Part shown: positions 24,774 to 33,618 of the stretch, one piece after another
How the letters are laid out: each line of letters begins with the position of its first letter
Numbering within the stretch: position 1 is the stretch's first letter
Source: an uncultured Erwinia sp.
Lineage (GTDB): Bacteria; Pseudomonadota; Gammaproteobacteria; Enterobacterales; Enterobacteriaceae
Direction: 5' to 3'
DNA length: 44,977 bases
Assembly: GCA_946221915.1 (NCBI GenBank)
Contig: CAMIKG010000041.1
Coordinates: forward strand, 1-44,977
Notes under the pieces: generated by a model
Told to the model about the DNA's origin: nothing
What the model saw: only the letters and a program-made list of their open reading frames with translations
Databases searched by the model: none
Program-made: the position numbers and the translations under genes

Positions 24774-26075
24774 ATGTCTGTAATGCTCATCACCGGGATA
24801 GCCATGTTTGTGATATTAACATGGTGCTTATTAAAAAATAATTTTCCACCCAGCGTGTTGTTTATTATCTTACCGACCGTCGCCGCATTAATCTGCGGTT
24901 TTGGCTTTAAAGAGCTGAGCGAATATGTGGCGCTGGGGCTGAAATCGGTGGTCGGCACCGCCACGCTGGTGGCGTTTAGCGCCATGTTTTTCACCCTGAT
25001 GAAAGAAGCCGGTGTATTCGATGTGATAGTGCGTTTTATCCTGCGCTTCGTCACCCAGTCCACCTTTTCGGTATTACTGGCGACGCTGGTCATCGCCTCG
25101 GTCTGCAGCCTGGATGGCAATGCCTACGCTACGCTGCTGGTCACCGTGCCTGCGCTGCTGCCGATATATGAAAAAATGAATATCAGCAAGAAAACGCTGC
25201 TGATGCTGGTCACCGTTGGCGTCGGCGTCACCGGTATTACGCCGTGGGGCGGCTCGCTGAACCGCGCCATTGCCGTTACGCATCTCGATATTCTTGAGGT
25301 CTATTACAAGCTGATCCCGCTGCAGGTGGTGCTGTTCTTCCTTGGCGTGATTCTGTGCTGGTATATGGCGAAAGTGGAAGACCGCAACGGTTCCGGCATC
25401 ACGCGCGAGGCGTTTCTCGCCCTGCGCAGTGAAATGCTGGCAGGTAAAAAACCGCAGAATCCGTGGCTGCTGGGTATTAATTTCGCGCTGGTGATCGCCA
25501 CCATTATTATCCTGGTTTCCGGGCTGGTCGCGGGAAACTTCCTGTTTATGATCGCCTTCTCGCTGGCGGTAATTATTAACTACCCGGATGCAAAAAAAGC
25601 GCAGCAGAAAATTAAAGATTATGCACTGATGATCTTCCCGGTAATTGTTATTTTCCTCACCATCGGCGTATTTGTCGGTATTCTGCAAAACACGGGCATT
25701 ATTAAAGTGCTGGTCACGGAAATGGCCGACGTGCTGCCCGCCAGCCTCGGGCCGTATCTGTATATTATCCTCGCTGCTTTCAGCGTACCGATTGTGATCC
25801 TGATTGGCTCAGATGCCTTCTATTTCGCCCTGCTGCCGCTGGCGGTTGGCCTGGGACAGAGCTTCGGTGTCTCGCCGCTGCACGTGACTATCGCGATGCT
25901 GATTACCGAGCAGATCGGTCTGCTGCTCAGCCCGGTGATCCCGGCCACCCATCTTGGCCTTGGGCTGCTTAACCTGCGCGTTGATGAGCATATCCGCCAC
26001 TCGGTGGTGAAAATCTGGATCATGAGCATCTGCGCCCTGATTGCCGGTCTTCTGTTGGGCATTATTCCGTTTTAA
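24774..26075 (+). CDS. Second CitMHS-like carboxylate transporter
   Basis: A 433-residue inner-membrane carrier with about 11-12 helices. It shares with the carrier at 10368 the motif pair SLDGNAYATLLVTVPALLP and TGITPWGGSLNRAIAV, plus a similar C-terminus. It is therefore a diverged paralogue rather than a different family. A good AAAAAGGA precedes the ATG. It is the last gene of the kinase-decarboxylase operon. Substrates of the family are citrate-type acids; here it could import the four-carbon acid or an upstream precursor. Confidence 0.85.
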   Translation: MSVMLITGIAMFVILTWCLLKNNFPPSVLFIILPTVAALICGFGFKELSEYVALGLKSVVGTATLVAFSAMFFTLMKEAGVFDVIVRFILRFVTQSTFSVLLATLVIASVCSLDGNAYATLLVTVPALLPIYEKMNISKKTLLMLVTVGVGVTGITPWGGSLNRAIAVTHLDILEVYYKLIPLQVVLFFLGVILCWYMAKVEDRNGSGITREAFLALRSEMLAGKKPQNPWLLGINFALVIATIIILVSGLVAGNFLFMIAFSLAVIINYPDAKKAQQKIKDYALMIFPVIVIFLTIGVFVGILQNTGIIKVLVTEMADVLPASLGPYLYIILAAFSVPIVILIGSDAFYFALLPLAVGLGQSFGVSPLHVTIAMLITEQIGLLLSPVIPATHLGLGLLNLRVDEHIRHSVVKIWIMSICALIAGLLLGIIPF

Positions 26076-26091
26076 CCGCTGCTTTGTTTTT

Positions 26092-26122
26092 GGGTGACCG
26101 CGCCGTTGCGTGGCGGTCACCC
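26092..26122 (+). terminator. 10-bp hairpin after the transporter gene
   Basis: GGGTGACCGC and GCGGTCACCC pair perfectly with an 11-nt loop. No U-tract follows, so it may stabilise the 3' end rather than terminate. Confidence 0.45.
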
Positions 26123-26282
26123 CGCAACTTTCCCGCCGCCCGTCCCCGCCATTATCAGTACCACACCCGCTGTTGTGATACAGCTAAGAAAACAACTATC
26201 AAAGCAGTCGATTTATTCAATTATCGCCTATGATAAGTAACAGTTACAGTAGGGGTATTCTAACAAGCCACGGAGCACTGAA

Positions 26283-28469
26283 ATGAGCGAGTCAAACGAT
26301 ACGTCAACAGCTTCATCCGCCGGAAAATGTCCCTTTCATGACACCGCAGCACCGCGCCAGAAACTGGCGGGTGGCGGCACCAGCAACCGCGACTGGTGGC
26401 CGAAAGCGCTGCGCGTCGACCTGCTGAGCCAGCACTCAAACCGTTCCAACCCGCTGGGAGAAGATTTCAATTACCGTGAAGAATTCAAAAAGCTCGACTA
26501 CTCACAGTTAAAAGCCGATCTCAAAGCCGTGCTCACCGACTCACAATCGTGGTGGCCAGCGGACTGGGGCAGCTACGCCGGACTGTTTATTCGTATGGCG
26601 TGGCACAGCGCAGGTACCTACCGTCTGTTTGATGGCCGTGGCGGTTCCGGTCGTGGTCAGCAACGCTTTGCCCCGCTCAACTCGTGGCCGGATAACGTCA
26701 GCCTCGACAAAGCGCGCCGTCTGCTGTGGCCAGTGAAACAAAAATATGGCCAGAAAATCTCCTGGGCTGACCTGTATATCCTCGCGGGCAACGTTGCGCT
26801 GGAAAACGCCGGTTTCCGCACCTTTGGCTTTGGCGCCGGACGCGAAGATGTCTGGGAGCCAGACCTCGATGTGAACTGGGGTGAGGAAAAAGAGTGGCTG
26901 GCGCACCGCCACCCGGAAAATCTGGCGAAAGATCCGCTCTCCGCCACCGAAATGGGCCTGATTTACGTTAACCCGGAAGGCACCGATCCCGCAGGCGATC
27001 CGGCACTGGCCGCCGCCGCCATCCGCGCGACCTTCGGCAATATGGGCATGAATGACGAAGAGACCGTGGCGCTGATCGCCGGTGGTCACACGCTGGGTAA
27101 AACTCACGGTGCCGGTGAAGCCAGCCATGTCGGCGTTGAGCCAGAAGGCGCACCGCTGGAAGCGCAGGGCTTTGGCTGGAGCAGCACCCACGGCAGCGGT
27201 TCAGGCGCGGATGCGATTACTTCCGGTCTGGAAGTAGTCTGGACGCAGACGCCCACCCAGTGGAGCAACTACTTCTTCGAAAACCTGTTTAAATACGAGT
27301 GGGAGCTGACCACCAGCCCGGCAGGCGCACGCCAGTACGTGGCGAAAGATGCCGAAGCCATCATTCCTGACCCGTTTGACCCGGCGAAAAAACGCAAGCC
27401 AACCATGCTGGTCACCGACCTGACGCTGCGCTTCGACCCGGAGTTTGAGAAAATCTCCCGCCGCTTCCTCAACGATCCGCAGGCATTCAACGAAGCCTTC
27501 GCCCGCGCCTGGTTTAAACTGACGCACCGCGATATGGGGCCGGTTGCGCGTTACCTTGGCCCGGAAGTGCCGAAAGAAGAACTGGTGTGGCAGGACCCGT
27601 TGCCGAACGCCGTGCATCAGCCAACGCCAGCGGATATTGCTGACGCGAAGGCGAAAATCGCTGCGTCGGGCCTCTCCGTCAGCGAGCTGGTCTCCGTTGC
27701 CTGGGCCTCTGCCTCCACTTTCCGCGGCGGCGACAAACGCGGTGGCGCGAACGGCGCACGTATCGCCCTCGAACCGCAGATTAACTGGGAAGTGAACGCC
27801 ATTGCCCGTCGCGTACTGCCGCAACTGCAGGCGATTCAGCAGGCCTCCGGCAAGCTGTCGTTGGCGGATGTGATTGTGCTGGCAGGCGTGGTGGGCGTTG
27901 AGCAGGCTGCGGCGGCGGCAGGCGTCGCCGTCAGCGTACCGTTCACACCGGGCCGCGTCGATGCCAGCCAGCAGCAGACTGATACCGAGTCCTTCGCCGC
28001 GCTGGAGCCGATTGCCGATGGTTTCCGCAACTACCTGCGTTCGCACGGTGGCGACACCACCGAATCACGTCTCATTGACAAGGCGCAGCAACTGACGCTG
28101 ACGGCCCCGGAACTGACGGCGCTGATCGGCGGCCTGCGCGTGCTTGGCGCCAACTTCGACGGCTCCAAACACGGCGTATTCACTGACAACGTCGGCGTAC
28201 TGAGCAACGACTTCTTTGTCAACCTGCTGGACATGCGCACCGAATGGAAACCCGTCGACAACAGCGCCGAACTGTTCGAAGGACGCGACCGCCAGAGCGG
28301 CGAAGTGAAATACAGCGGCACGCGCGCGGACCTGGTATTTGGCTCTAACGCCATCCTGCGTGCGCTGGCGGAAGTCTACGCCAGCGGCGATGCCAAAACG
28401 CGCTTTGTGAATGACTTTGTCGCCGCGTGGCATAAAGTGATGAACCTCGATCGCTTCGACCTCGCCTGA
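26283..28469 (+). CDS. katG: Catalase-peroxidase KatG
   Basis: A 728-residue heme catalase-peroxidase, full length. The distal site IRMAWHSAGTYR gives Arg104, Trp107 and His108. The Met-Tyr-Trp adduct needed for catalase activity is complete: Trp107, the Tyr of GLIYVNPEG and the Met 26 residues later in FGNMGMND. The proximal histidine lies in AGGHTLGKTHGA, and the C-terminal duplicated domain follows. It detoxifies hydrogen peroxide in the cytosol. The upstream 205 bp holds CTAT/ATCG-type elements that could be an OxyR site, but I cannot align one convincingly. The gene appears independent of the catabolic cluster. Confidence 0.97.
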   Translation: MSESNDTSTASSAGKCPFHDTAAPRQKLAGGGTSNRDWWPKALRVDLLSQHSNRSNPLGEDFNYREEFKKLDYSQLKADLKAVLTDSQSWWPADWGSYAGLFIRMAWHSAGTYRLFDGRGGSGRGQQRFAPLNSWPDNVSLDKARRLLWPVKQKYGQKISWADLYILAGNVALENAGFRTFGFGAGREDVWEPDLDVNWGEEKEWLAHRHPENLAKDPLSATEMGLIYVNPEGTDPAGDPALAAAAIRATFGNMGMNDEETVALIAGGHTLGKTHGAGEASHVGVEPEGAPLEAQGFGWSSTHGSGSGADAITSGLEVVWTQTPTQWSNYFFENLFKYEWELTTSPAGARQYVAKDAEAIIPDPFDPAKKRKPTMLVTDLTLRFDPEFEKISRRFLNDPQAFNEAFARAWFKLTHRDMGPVARYLGPEVPKEELVWQDPLPNAVHQPTPADIADAKAKIAASGLSVSELVSVAWASASTFRGGDKRGGANGARIALEPQINWEVNAIARRVLPQLQAIQQASGKLSLADVIVLAGVVGVEQAAAAAGVAVSVPFTPGRVDASQQQTDTESFAALEPIADGFRNYLRSHGGDTTESRLIDKAQQLTLTAPELTALIGGLRVLGANFDGSKHGVFTDNVGVLSNDFFVNLLDMRTEWKPVDNSAELFEGRDRQSGEVKYSGTRADLVFGSNAILRALAEVYASGDAKTRFVNDFVAAWHKVMNLDRFDLA

Positions 28470-28483
28470 TACTGTAAAGGTAT

Positions 28484-28522
28484 AAAAAAAGCCGGTGGGC
28501 ATATTGCTCACCGGCTTTTTTA
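28484..28522 (+). terminator. Rho-independent terminator of katG
   Basis: A-run, GCCGGTG(G)GC stem pairing with GC(T)CACCGGC, then TTTTTT. A classical bidirectional-looking intrinsic terminator 15 bp after the katG stop. Confidence 0.88.
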
Positions 28523-28672
28523 TTGCAGGAAATTCAGCGCACGATCAATCTGCCAGCCACTTATCAACCCGAAGCACAAGTCACGCCGAACCTGACAGCC
28601 ACACCGCCATGACCTCGAGAACAGACAGAATGCACACTGAACCTGAAACCGATAGCAGCAAGGCCTATCTAC

Positions 28673-28810
28673 AAAGCGCAGGGAACACGGTCAGCGTAGC
28701 AAAGCGTCCCGCGCCAGGGACGGCGCGGGCCGAGCTGCCATGGATGGCGGCTTTTGCGTCTTTGCGGAGCTGACCGTGTTCCCTGAGCGTGGCACCAGAC
28801 TAAAAGCGAC
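28673..28810 (+). repeat. 138-bp dispersed hairpin repeat, copy 3
   Basis: Same length and order as 10034-10171: left arm GGGAACACGGTCAGC, stem CCCGCGCC/GGCGCGGG with hexaloop AGGGAC, a second stem with loop ATGGAT, right arm GCTGACCGTGTTCCC, and a tail ending CTAAAAGCGAC. It lies 18.5 kb from copies 1 and 2, again between convergent genes. Confidence 0.87.
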
Positions 28811-28938
28811 CTCGATGACCACGACGCCACACCAAAAGCGACTTCCCTGAGCGTGGCGCCAGACTAAAAGCGACTTCACCGACCACGACGCCACACCAAA
28901 AGCGACCACCCTGACCACGACGCCAGCCCAACAGCGCC
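28779..28938 (+). repeat. Five tandem 32-bp units
   Basis: Units begin at 28779, 28811, 28843, 28875 and 28907, exactly 32 bp each. The first four end in YAAAAGCGAC. Internal sequences alternate between TGAGCGTGGC and TGACCACGAC types. The first unit is also the tail of the 138-bp repeat; the last has decayed (ends CAACAGCGCC) and stops 10 bp before the neighbouring gene's stop codon. Confidence 0.85.
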
Positions 28939-28948
28939 GCCCACCAGA

Positions 28949-30379
28949 TTAATCGAGCTTTTCACCATTCGACTGAATCACACCGCGATACCAGAAATAC
29001 GAATCCTTCAGACTGCGCGAGAAATCCCCCGTGCCATCATCATGACGATTCACATACACAAAACCATAACGCTTACGGTACTCACCGGTGCCCGCACTGA
29101 CAATATCCACCGCTGACCATGGCGTATAACCAATCACATTCACCCCATCGGCAACCGCCTCGCCCACCTGCGCAATATGGTCGCGCAGATAACTGATGCG
29201 ATAATCGTCATGGATACTGCCGTCCGCTTCCACCTTATCGATCGCGCCAAGACCATTCTCCACAATCATCAGCGGCGTGGCCGGATAACGCTGCGTCAGC
29301 ACATTCAGCACCGTGCGCAAACCTTTCGGGTCAATCTGCCAGCCCCACTCGCTCGCCTGCAAATAAGGATTATCCAGCGCATCAATATGACCATTGCCGC
29401 TGGCGACAGTATGCTCATCCTTCTCACCGACACACACCGAGTTGTAATAACTGAAGGTATAAAAATCGACCGTACCCTGACGCAGAATCTCCGCATCTTC
29501 CGGCTGCTGCTGCAGCGTAATACTATTTTCACGGAAGAAACGCTGCGCCCAGGCCGGATAATGACCGCGCACATGCACATCGCCGGCAATACTGTTATGT
29601 TCCTCATTCCACTGCTGCTGCAGCTCAATATCACGCGGCGCACAGGTACGCGGATACGAAGTGAAATACGCCAGCATACAGCCAAGCTGATTCTCAGCAT
29701 CGATCTCATGGCCTTTGCGCACCGTCAGCGCGCTGGCAACCAGCTGATGATGCATCGCCTGATAACGACGCTGCGCATCATCCTCACCCTGCGGGAAAAT
29801 CATCCCGCCGCCAAGAAAAGCGCCAAACGGCAGCGTCAGGATATTGATCTCATTAAACGTCAGCCAGCGACGCACCCTGCCACGGAAATGCGTCATCACC
29901 GCTTCAGCGTAACGGTTAAAATGGGCAATCAGCTCACGATTGTCCCAGCCACCATAACGCTTCGTCAGCTCATACGGCATCTCGTAATGTGACAACGTCA
30001 CTAATGGCTCAATGCCATACTTTTCCAGCTCATCCAGCACATTGTCATAAAAACGCAGCCCTTCCGCATTCGGTTCCTGCTCAATGCCCTGCGGGAAAAT
30101 ACGTGACCAGGCGATAGAAAAACGGAAACACTTCAGCCCCATCTCGCCAAGCAGGCGAATATCTTCCGCGTAACGATGGTAAAAATCGGTGCCATGATGG
30201 TTCGGATAAAACACGTCAGGTTTAATCTCCGGCGTCACCACACGCGCCGTATGCAAATCACCACCCTGATAAATATCGCAAATACTGACGCCCTTTCCCC
30301 CTTCCTGCCAGCCACCTTCATACTGATTAGCAGCGCTGGCGGCTCCCCATAAAAAATTCTGCGGAAAAAGATGACTCAT
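28949..30379 (-). CDS. 6-phospho-beta-glucosidase (GH1)
   Basis: A 476-residue family-1 glycoside hydrolase. The N-terminal FLWGAASAANQYEGGW, acid/base glutamate in WLTFNEIN (~residue 178) and nucleophile in MIVENGLG (~375) are all present. The late SAGTGEYRKRYGFVYVN matches the phosphate-binding loop of BglA/AscB-type enzymes acting on PTS-imported phosphorylated beta-glucosides such as cellobiose, salicin or arbutin. No PTS gene is adjacent, so uptake must come from elsewhere. It diverges from an RpiR regulator that probably senses the phosphosugar. Confidence 0.92.
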   Translation of the reverse strand: MSHLFPQNFLWGAASAANQYEGGWQEGGKGVSICDIYQGGDLHTARVVTPEIKPDVFYPNHHGTDFYHRYAEDIRLLGEMGLKCFRFSIAWSRIFPQGIEQEPNAEGLRFYDNVLDELEKYGIEPLVTLSHYEMPYELTKRYGGWDNRELIAHFNRYAEAVMTHFRGRVRRWLTFNEINILTLPFGAFLGGGMIFPQGEDDAQRRYQAMHHQLVASALTVRKGHEIDAENQLGCMLAYFTSYPRTCAPRDIELQQQWNEEHNSIAGDVHVRGHYPAWAQRFFRENSITLQQQPEDAEILRQGTVDFYTFSYYNSVCVGEKDEHTVASGNGHIDALDNPYLQASEWGWQIDPKGLRTVLNVLTQRYPATPLMIVENGLGAIDKVEADGSIHDDYRISYLRDHIAQVGEAVADGVNVIGYTPWSAVDIVSAGTGEYRKRYGFVYVNRHDDGTGDFSRSLKDSYFWYRGVIQSNGEKLD

Positions 30380-30902
30380 AATGAAAACTCCTTTGTAGAA
30401 AGCTGGTTCGATAAAAACATCGCGTATTAATATAAATTCGGCACATCTCTTTTTATTTATCGTGATACAGCATCAATGTCTCAGATACGGCTTACTGCAA
30501 TTTAAAAACATCTTATCCTGCAAAAATAATATCACCTCAACACCGCATCAAATCTGTCATGAGTAAAAGCCACCAGCAAGCTAAAAAAACACACCACCCA
30601 TCATTACGTGACAGCAATCACATAAAATCCTTTACGAGAAAAATAATAAAAACACCCTGTTTTTTATCGAATAAAAAGCGCTTACTGAAAAAACATTTTG
30701 TCATTCACTCTGATAGTTGCCATGCGCAAATAAAAAAACATTGCCCATACTCCAGCCATCATGCCAGCAGCATACTGAACAAACCTGTATAATCAGGCAA
30801 TTAGGCAGCGAAAACGCCACGGGGATAAAGTGGTAGCCCGGGGCAGCAATCGCTGATATATTATTGAATTATAAATAATTAGATTCGACCAGAGAGTCGC
30901 AC
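30380..30902. other. AT-rich divergent region, bgl / rpiR
   Basis: 523 bp clearly richer in A/T than its surroundings. A consensus TATAAT lies at 30788-30793, ~110 bp before the RpiR start, but no good -35 is visible. A 77-codon frame at 30559-30792 is Lys/His/Ser-rich and lacks a ribosome site; I do not call it. No clear inverted-repeat operator was found. Confidence 0.5.
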
Positions 30903-31637
30903 ATGATTGACACACACGCAGTGAAAGAATTTAATAATCTCGAACTAAAGATTTATGATTACTTTTTAAAAAATTATCACACCCTGATGTATATGACTAT
31001 TCGCGAATTTGCCGAAGCCTGCGAAGTCTCCACTACCACTATTCTGCGCTTCTGTCAGAAAATAGGCTGCAAAAATTATAACCATTTTAAAACCCGCCTT
31101 AAAGCCTATATTAATGACAACCCGGCACGCTCCTCCGCCGATACTGCCAATGAAGCACTCGGTTTCTTCACCATCATTAATAACCATGAGATGGATGAAA
31201 AAATTACCCGCTGTGCAGAAGAAATCAAACACAAGAAAAACATTATCTTTGTCGGCACCGGTGTCTCGGGCATTATGGCGAAATATGGCGCACGCTATTT
31301 ATCCGGCACCGGAAAAATGTGTTTCTATATTGATGATGCCATGTTCCCCGTCTCCGCCAACTCCTGGCAGGGCGATATTGCCATCGTACTCTCGGTCTCC
31401 GGCGAAACGCCCCCCACGCTGGAACTGGCGGAAAAATTAAAAAAATCGGGCTGCGACATCATCGCCATCACCAGCGATATTCAGTCGCCGCTAAGCAATA
31501 TGGCAGATTTCCAGCTGTGTTATTTTATGAAACAGACGCGTATCGAAGAGATGATCAACATCACCACGCAAATTCCGGTGATCTATATTATCGAATCATT
31601 AAGTAAAGCCGTGATGGAGCACACGCGGGCGGCTTAA
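30903..31637 (+). CDS. MurR/RpiR-family regulator
   Basis: A 244-residue regulator. The RpiR HTH is at ~1-75 (IREFAEACEVSTTTILRFCQKIG), and the SIS domain at ~105-225 carries NIIFVGTGVSGIMAKYGARYL and VLSVSGETPPTLELAE. It is shorter than the RpiR protein at 4146 because it lacks the N-terminal extension. Base composition is markedly more A/T-rich than its neighbours, suggesting acquisition together with the adjoining spacer. Divergent arrangement with the phospho-beta-glucosidase makes that gene its probable target. Confidence 0.9.
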   Translation: MIDTHAVKEFNNLELKIYDYFLKNYHTLMYMTIREFAEACEVSTTTILRFCQKIGCKNYNHFKTRLKAYINDNPARSSADTANEALGFFTIINNHEMDEKITRCAEEIKHKKNIIFVGTGVSGIMAKYGARYLSGTGKMCFYIDDAMFPVSANSWQGDIAIVLSVSGETPPTLELAEKLKKSGCDIIAITSDIQSPLSNMADFQLCYFMKQTRIEEMINITTQIPVIYIIESLSKAVMEHTRAA

Positions 31638-31664
31638 CCCAGCCGACAACCGTGCTGCGCCACC

Positions 31665-31693
31665 AGCATCCCGCACAACTCGCGCGGGATGCT
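31665..31693. terminator. Hairpin between convergent genes
   Basis: AGCATCCCGC and GCGGGATGCT pair perfectly over 10 bp with a 9-nt loop, between the RpiR stop and the phosphatase stop. No U-tract on either side. Confidence 0.5.
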
Positions 31694-31731
31694 CTGCGCG
31701 TCAGGCAGATGACAGGCTTAAGGGCGCCACC

Positions 31732-32532
31732 TCACAGCCCGGCGATTCTGCGTAAATCCGCCTCCGCCCCAGGCGCCACCGCCAGCACCTGCGCCCCTTT
31801 GGTTAAGCGCTCACCTTCGGTATTAAACGGGTGATACCAGCCGCCGGCTTCTTTCACCAGACAGTAACCGGCCAGGCAATCCCAGGCGTGCATATACGGC
31901 TCGTAGTAGCCGACCACCCGCCCTGCCGCCACCCACGCCAGCATCAGCGCGCCAGAGCCAATACGGATAAAATTGCCGCCTGCCGCCAGCAGCGAGGCCA
32001 GAATTTCACCCACCTTCTCCGGACTGACATAACTGTTAGCGCCAAAACCCGTGACATGGTTTTGCAGCGTGCGCGCCGCATCAACCTGCAGACGACGGCC
32101 ATTCAGCGTCGCGCCTTCACCCAGCGCGGCGACATAGCACTCCTGATAGCACGGCGCGAAAATCACCCCCACCACCGGCACACCCTCGTGCAGCACCGCC
32201 ACCGAAACACACCAGTTCGGCATACCGTTGAGGAACGGGCTGGTGCCGTCAATCGGATCGACCACCCAGGTATAACCGGAACTGCCTGGCTGCAGACCAT
32301 ACTCTTCACCGAGAAAACCATCCTGCGGAAACTGCTCGCGGATACGCGCCGCGATCAGCTGCTCCACCTCACGATCCGCGCGCGACACCACATCCTGCAG
32401 ATCGTGTTTGGTTTCCACCACCAGCGTCTCGCGCTGATGGAACCAGTTCAGCGCCACCTCACCACCGGTGCGCGCCACGGCTTCCGCTAGTGCCAGACGT
32501 GTCAGCAGATTATTTTTATCAGCGTCATTCAT
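31732..32532 (-). CDS. Inositol-monophosphatase-family phosphatase
   Basis: A 266-residue Mg-dependent phosphatase of the IMPase/histidinol-phosphatase/CysQ fold. Metal-binding motifs are FLGEEYG (~residue 75), VVDPIDGTSPFLNG (~90-103) and MHAWDCLAGYCLVKEAGG (~215-232). It is the last gene of the ABC-transporter operon, 25 bp after the ATP-binding gene. That position suggests it removes phosphate from the imported compound (an inositol, sugar or polyol phosphate), but the exact substrate is not visible in sequence. Confidence 0.9.
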   Translation of the reverse strand: MNDADKNNLLTRLALAEAVARTGGEVALNWFHQRETLVVETKHDLQDVVSRADREVEQLIAARIREQFPQDGFLGEEYGLQPGSSGYTWVVDPIDGTSPFLNGMPNWCVSVAVLHEGVPVVGVIFAPCYQECYVAALGEGATLNGRRLQVDAARTLQNHVTGFGANSYVSPEKVGEILASLLAAGGNFIRIGSGALMLAWVAAGRVVGYYEPYMHAWDCLAGYCLVKEAGGWYHPFNTEGERLTKGAQVLAVAPGAEADLRRIAGL

Positions 32533-32556
32533 ATCCTTTCCTTCCTGTTATAGGTG

Positions 32557-33618
32557 TTAACCGGCAATCAGCGCGATGCCCTGTGGCTTAAAATCCACCG
32601 CCACCGGCGCTGATAATGGCAACTGGTGTTCCATCTGCGCGTCGATAATAAATAGCGGCCCCAGCTCGGTGTTGACCTCATACTCGATATGATCGCCAAG
32701 CCAGGTGCTGTGGGTCACCTGGCCCTGCAGCGCGCCCTGACCCTCAGCATGCAGAGTGATAAACTGCGGACGCACCGACAGCTGCGCGGCGCCCGGCCGC
32801 GCTCCTGCGCCGCGCACGCGATAGCGCTGGCTGCCGAGCCGCACCAGCGCCTCACTGCCTTCCACCTGCTCAACCTGACACGGCAGAATATTCGCCTCGC
32901 CCATAAAATCAGCGATAAACACCGAATTCGGCGCGTGATACAGCGTCTCCGGCGCGCCCTGCTGAGCAATATCACCCTCTTTCATGACAATTATCTTATC
33001 GGAGACCGCCAGCGCCTCTTCCTGATCGTGGGTAACGTAGACCGCGGTAAAACCCAGCCGCTGCTGCAGATCGCGAATATCCGTCCTGACGCGGCGGCGC
33101 AGCCGTTCATCAAGATTCGACAGCGGCTCATCCAGCAGCAGCACCTGCGGTTCCAGCACCAGCGCACGCGCCACCGCGATACGCTGCTGCTGGCCGCCGG
33201 ACAACTCGGCAGGCAGCCGCTGCCCCTGGCTTTCAAGCCCCACCAGCTTCAGCCCTTCGCGCCCGCGATCCTGCGCCTCACGGCGGCTGATGCCGGAGGC
33301 CAGCAGGCCATACATAATATTGTCCAGCGCGCTCATATGCGGAAACAGCGCATACGACTGGAACACCATCGCCACATCGCGTTCATTGGCGGGCAGCTGC
33401 GTAACGTCCTTGCCGCCAATCAGAATGCGCCCGGCGTCCGGGTGCTCCAGCCCGGCCAGCAGCCGTAAGGTGGTGGTCTTGCCACAGCCCGATGGCCCCA
33501 GCAGCGTCACCAGCGTGCCCGCCTCCACCGTCAGCGACAGATCGGGCAAGGCGGTAAAACCGGCAAAGCGTTTGGCAACATGTTCAAACACCACAGATCC
33601 TGCATTGACTGAGGTCAT
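32557..33618 (-). CDS. ABC transporter ATP-binding subunit (AfuC/FbpC-like)
   Basis: A 353-residue ATPase. Walker A is GPSGCGKTT (~residues 37-45), the Q-loop AMVFQSYALFPHM, the signature LSGGQQQRIAVARAL (~140), Walker B VLLLDEPLSNLDE and the H-loop YVTHDQEEAL. A C-terminal TOBE-like regulatory domain (~245-350) follows, as in the ferric-ion/spermidine/phosphonate group. Its ATG overlaps the permease stop (ATGA), so the two are translationally coupled. It would energise the permease at 33615. Confidence 0.94.
   Translation of the reverse strand: MTSVNAGSVVFEHVAKRFAGFTALPDLSLTVEAGTLVTLLGPSGCGKTTTLRLLAGLEHPDAGRILIGGKDVTQLPANERDVAMVFQSYALFPHMSALDNIMYGLLASGISRREAQDRGREGLKLVGLESQGQRLPAELSGGQQQRIAVARALVLEPQVLLLDEPLSNLDERLRRRVRTDIRDLQQRLGFTAVYVTHDQEEALAVSDKIIVMKEGDIAQQGAPETLYHAPNSVFIADFMGEANILPCQVEQVEGSEALVRLGSQRYRVRGAGARPGAAQLSVRPQFITLHAEGQGALQGQVTHSTWLGDHIEYEVNTELGPLFIIDAQMEHQLPLSAPVAVDFKPQGIALIAG

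Noticed and set aside
26163..26282. OxyR site upstream of katG
   Set aside because: Scattered CTAT and ATCG elements are present but I could not fit the tetranucleotide spacing of an OxyR site with confidence.
26283..28469. Loss of the adduct methionine in KatG
   Set aside because: A Gln in LEAQGFGW first looked like a replacement, but counting 26 residues from the adduct tyrosine places the Met correctly in FGNM.
28779..28938. CRISPR array
   Set aside because: The 32-bp units are contiguous without unique spacers and there are no cas genes.
30559..30792. 77-codon frame in the AT-rich spacer
   Set aside because: No ribosome binding site, biased Lys/His/Ser content and no recognisable family.
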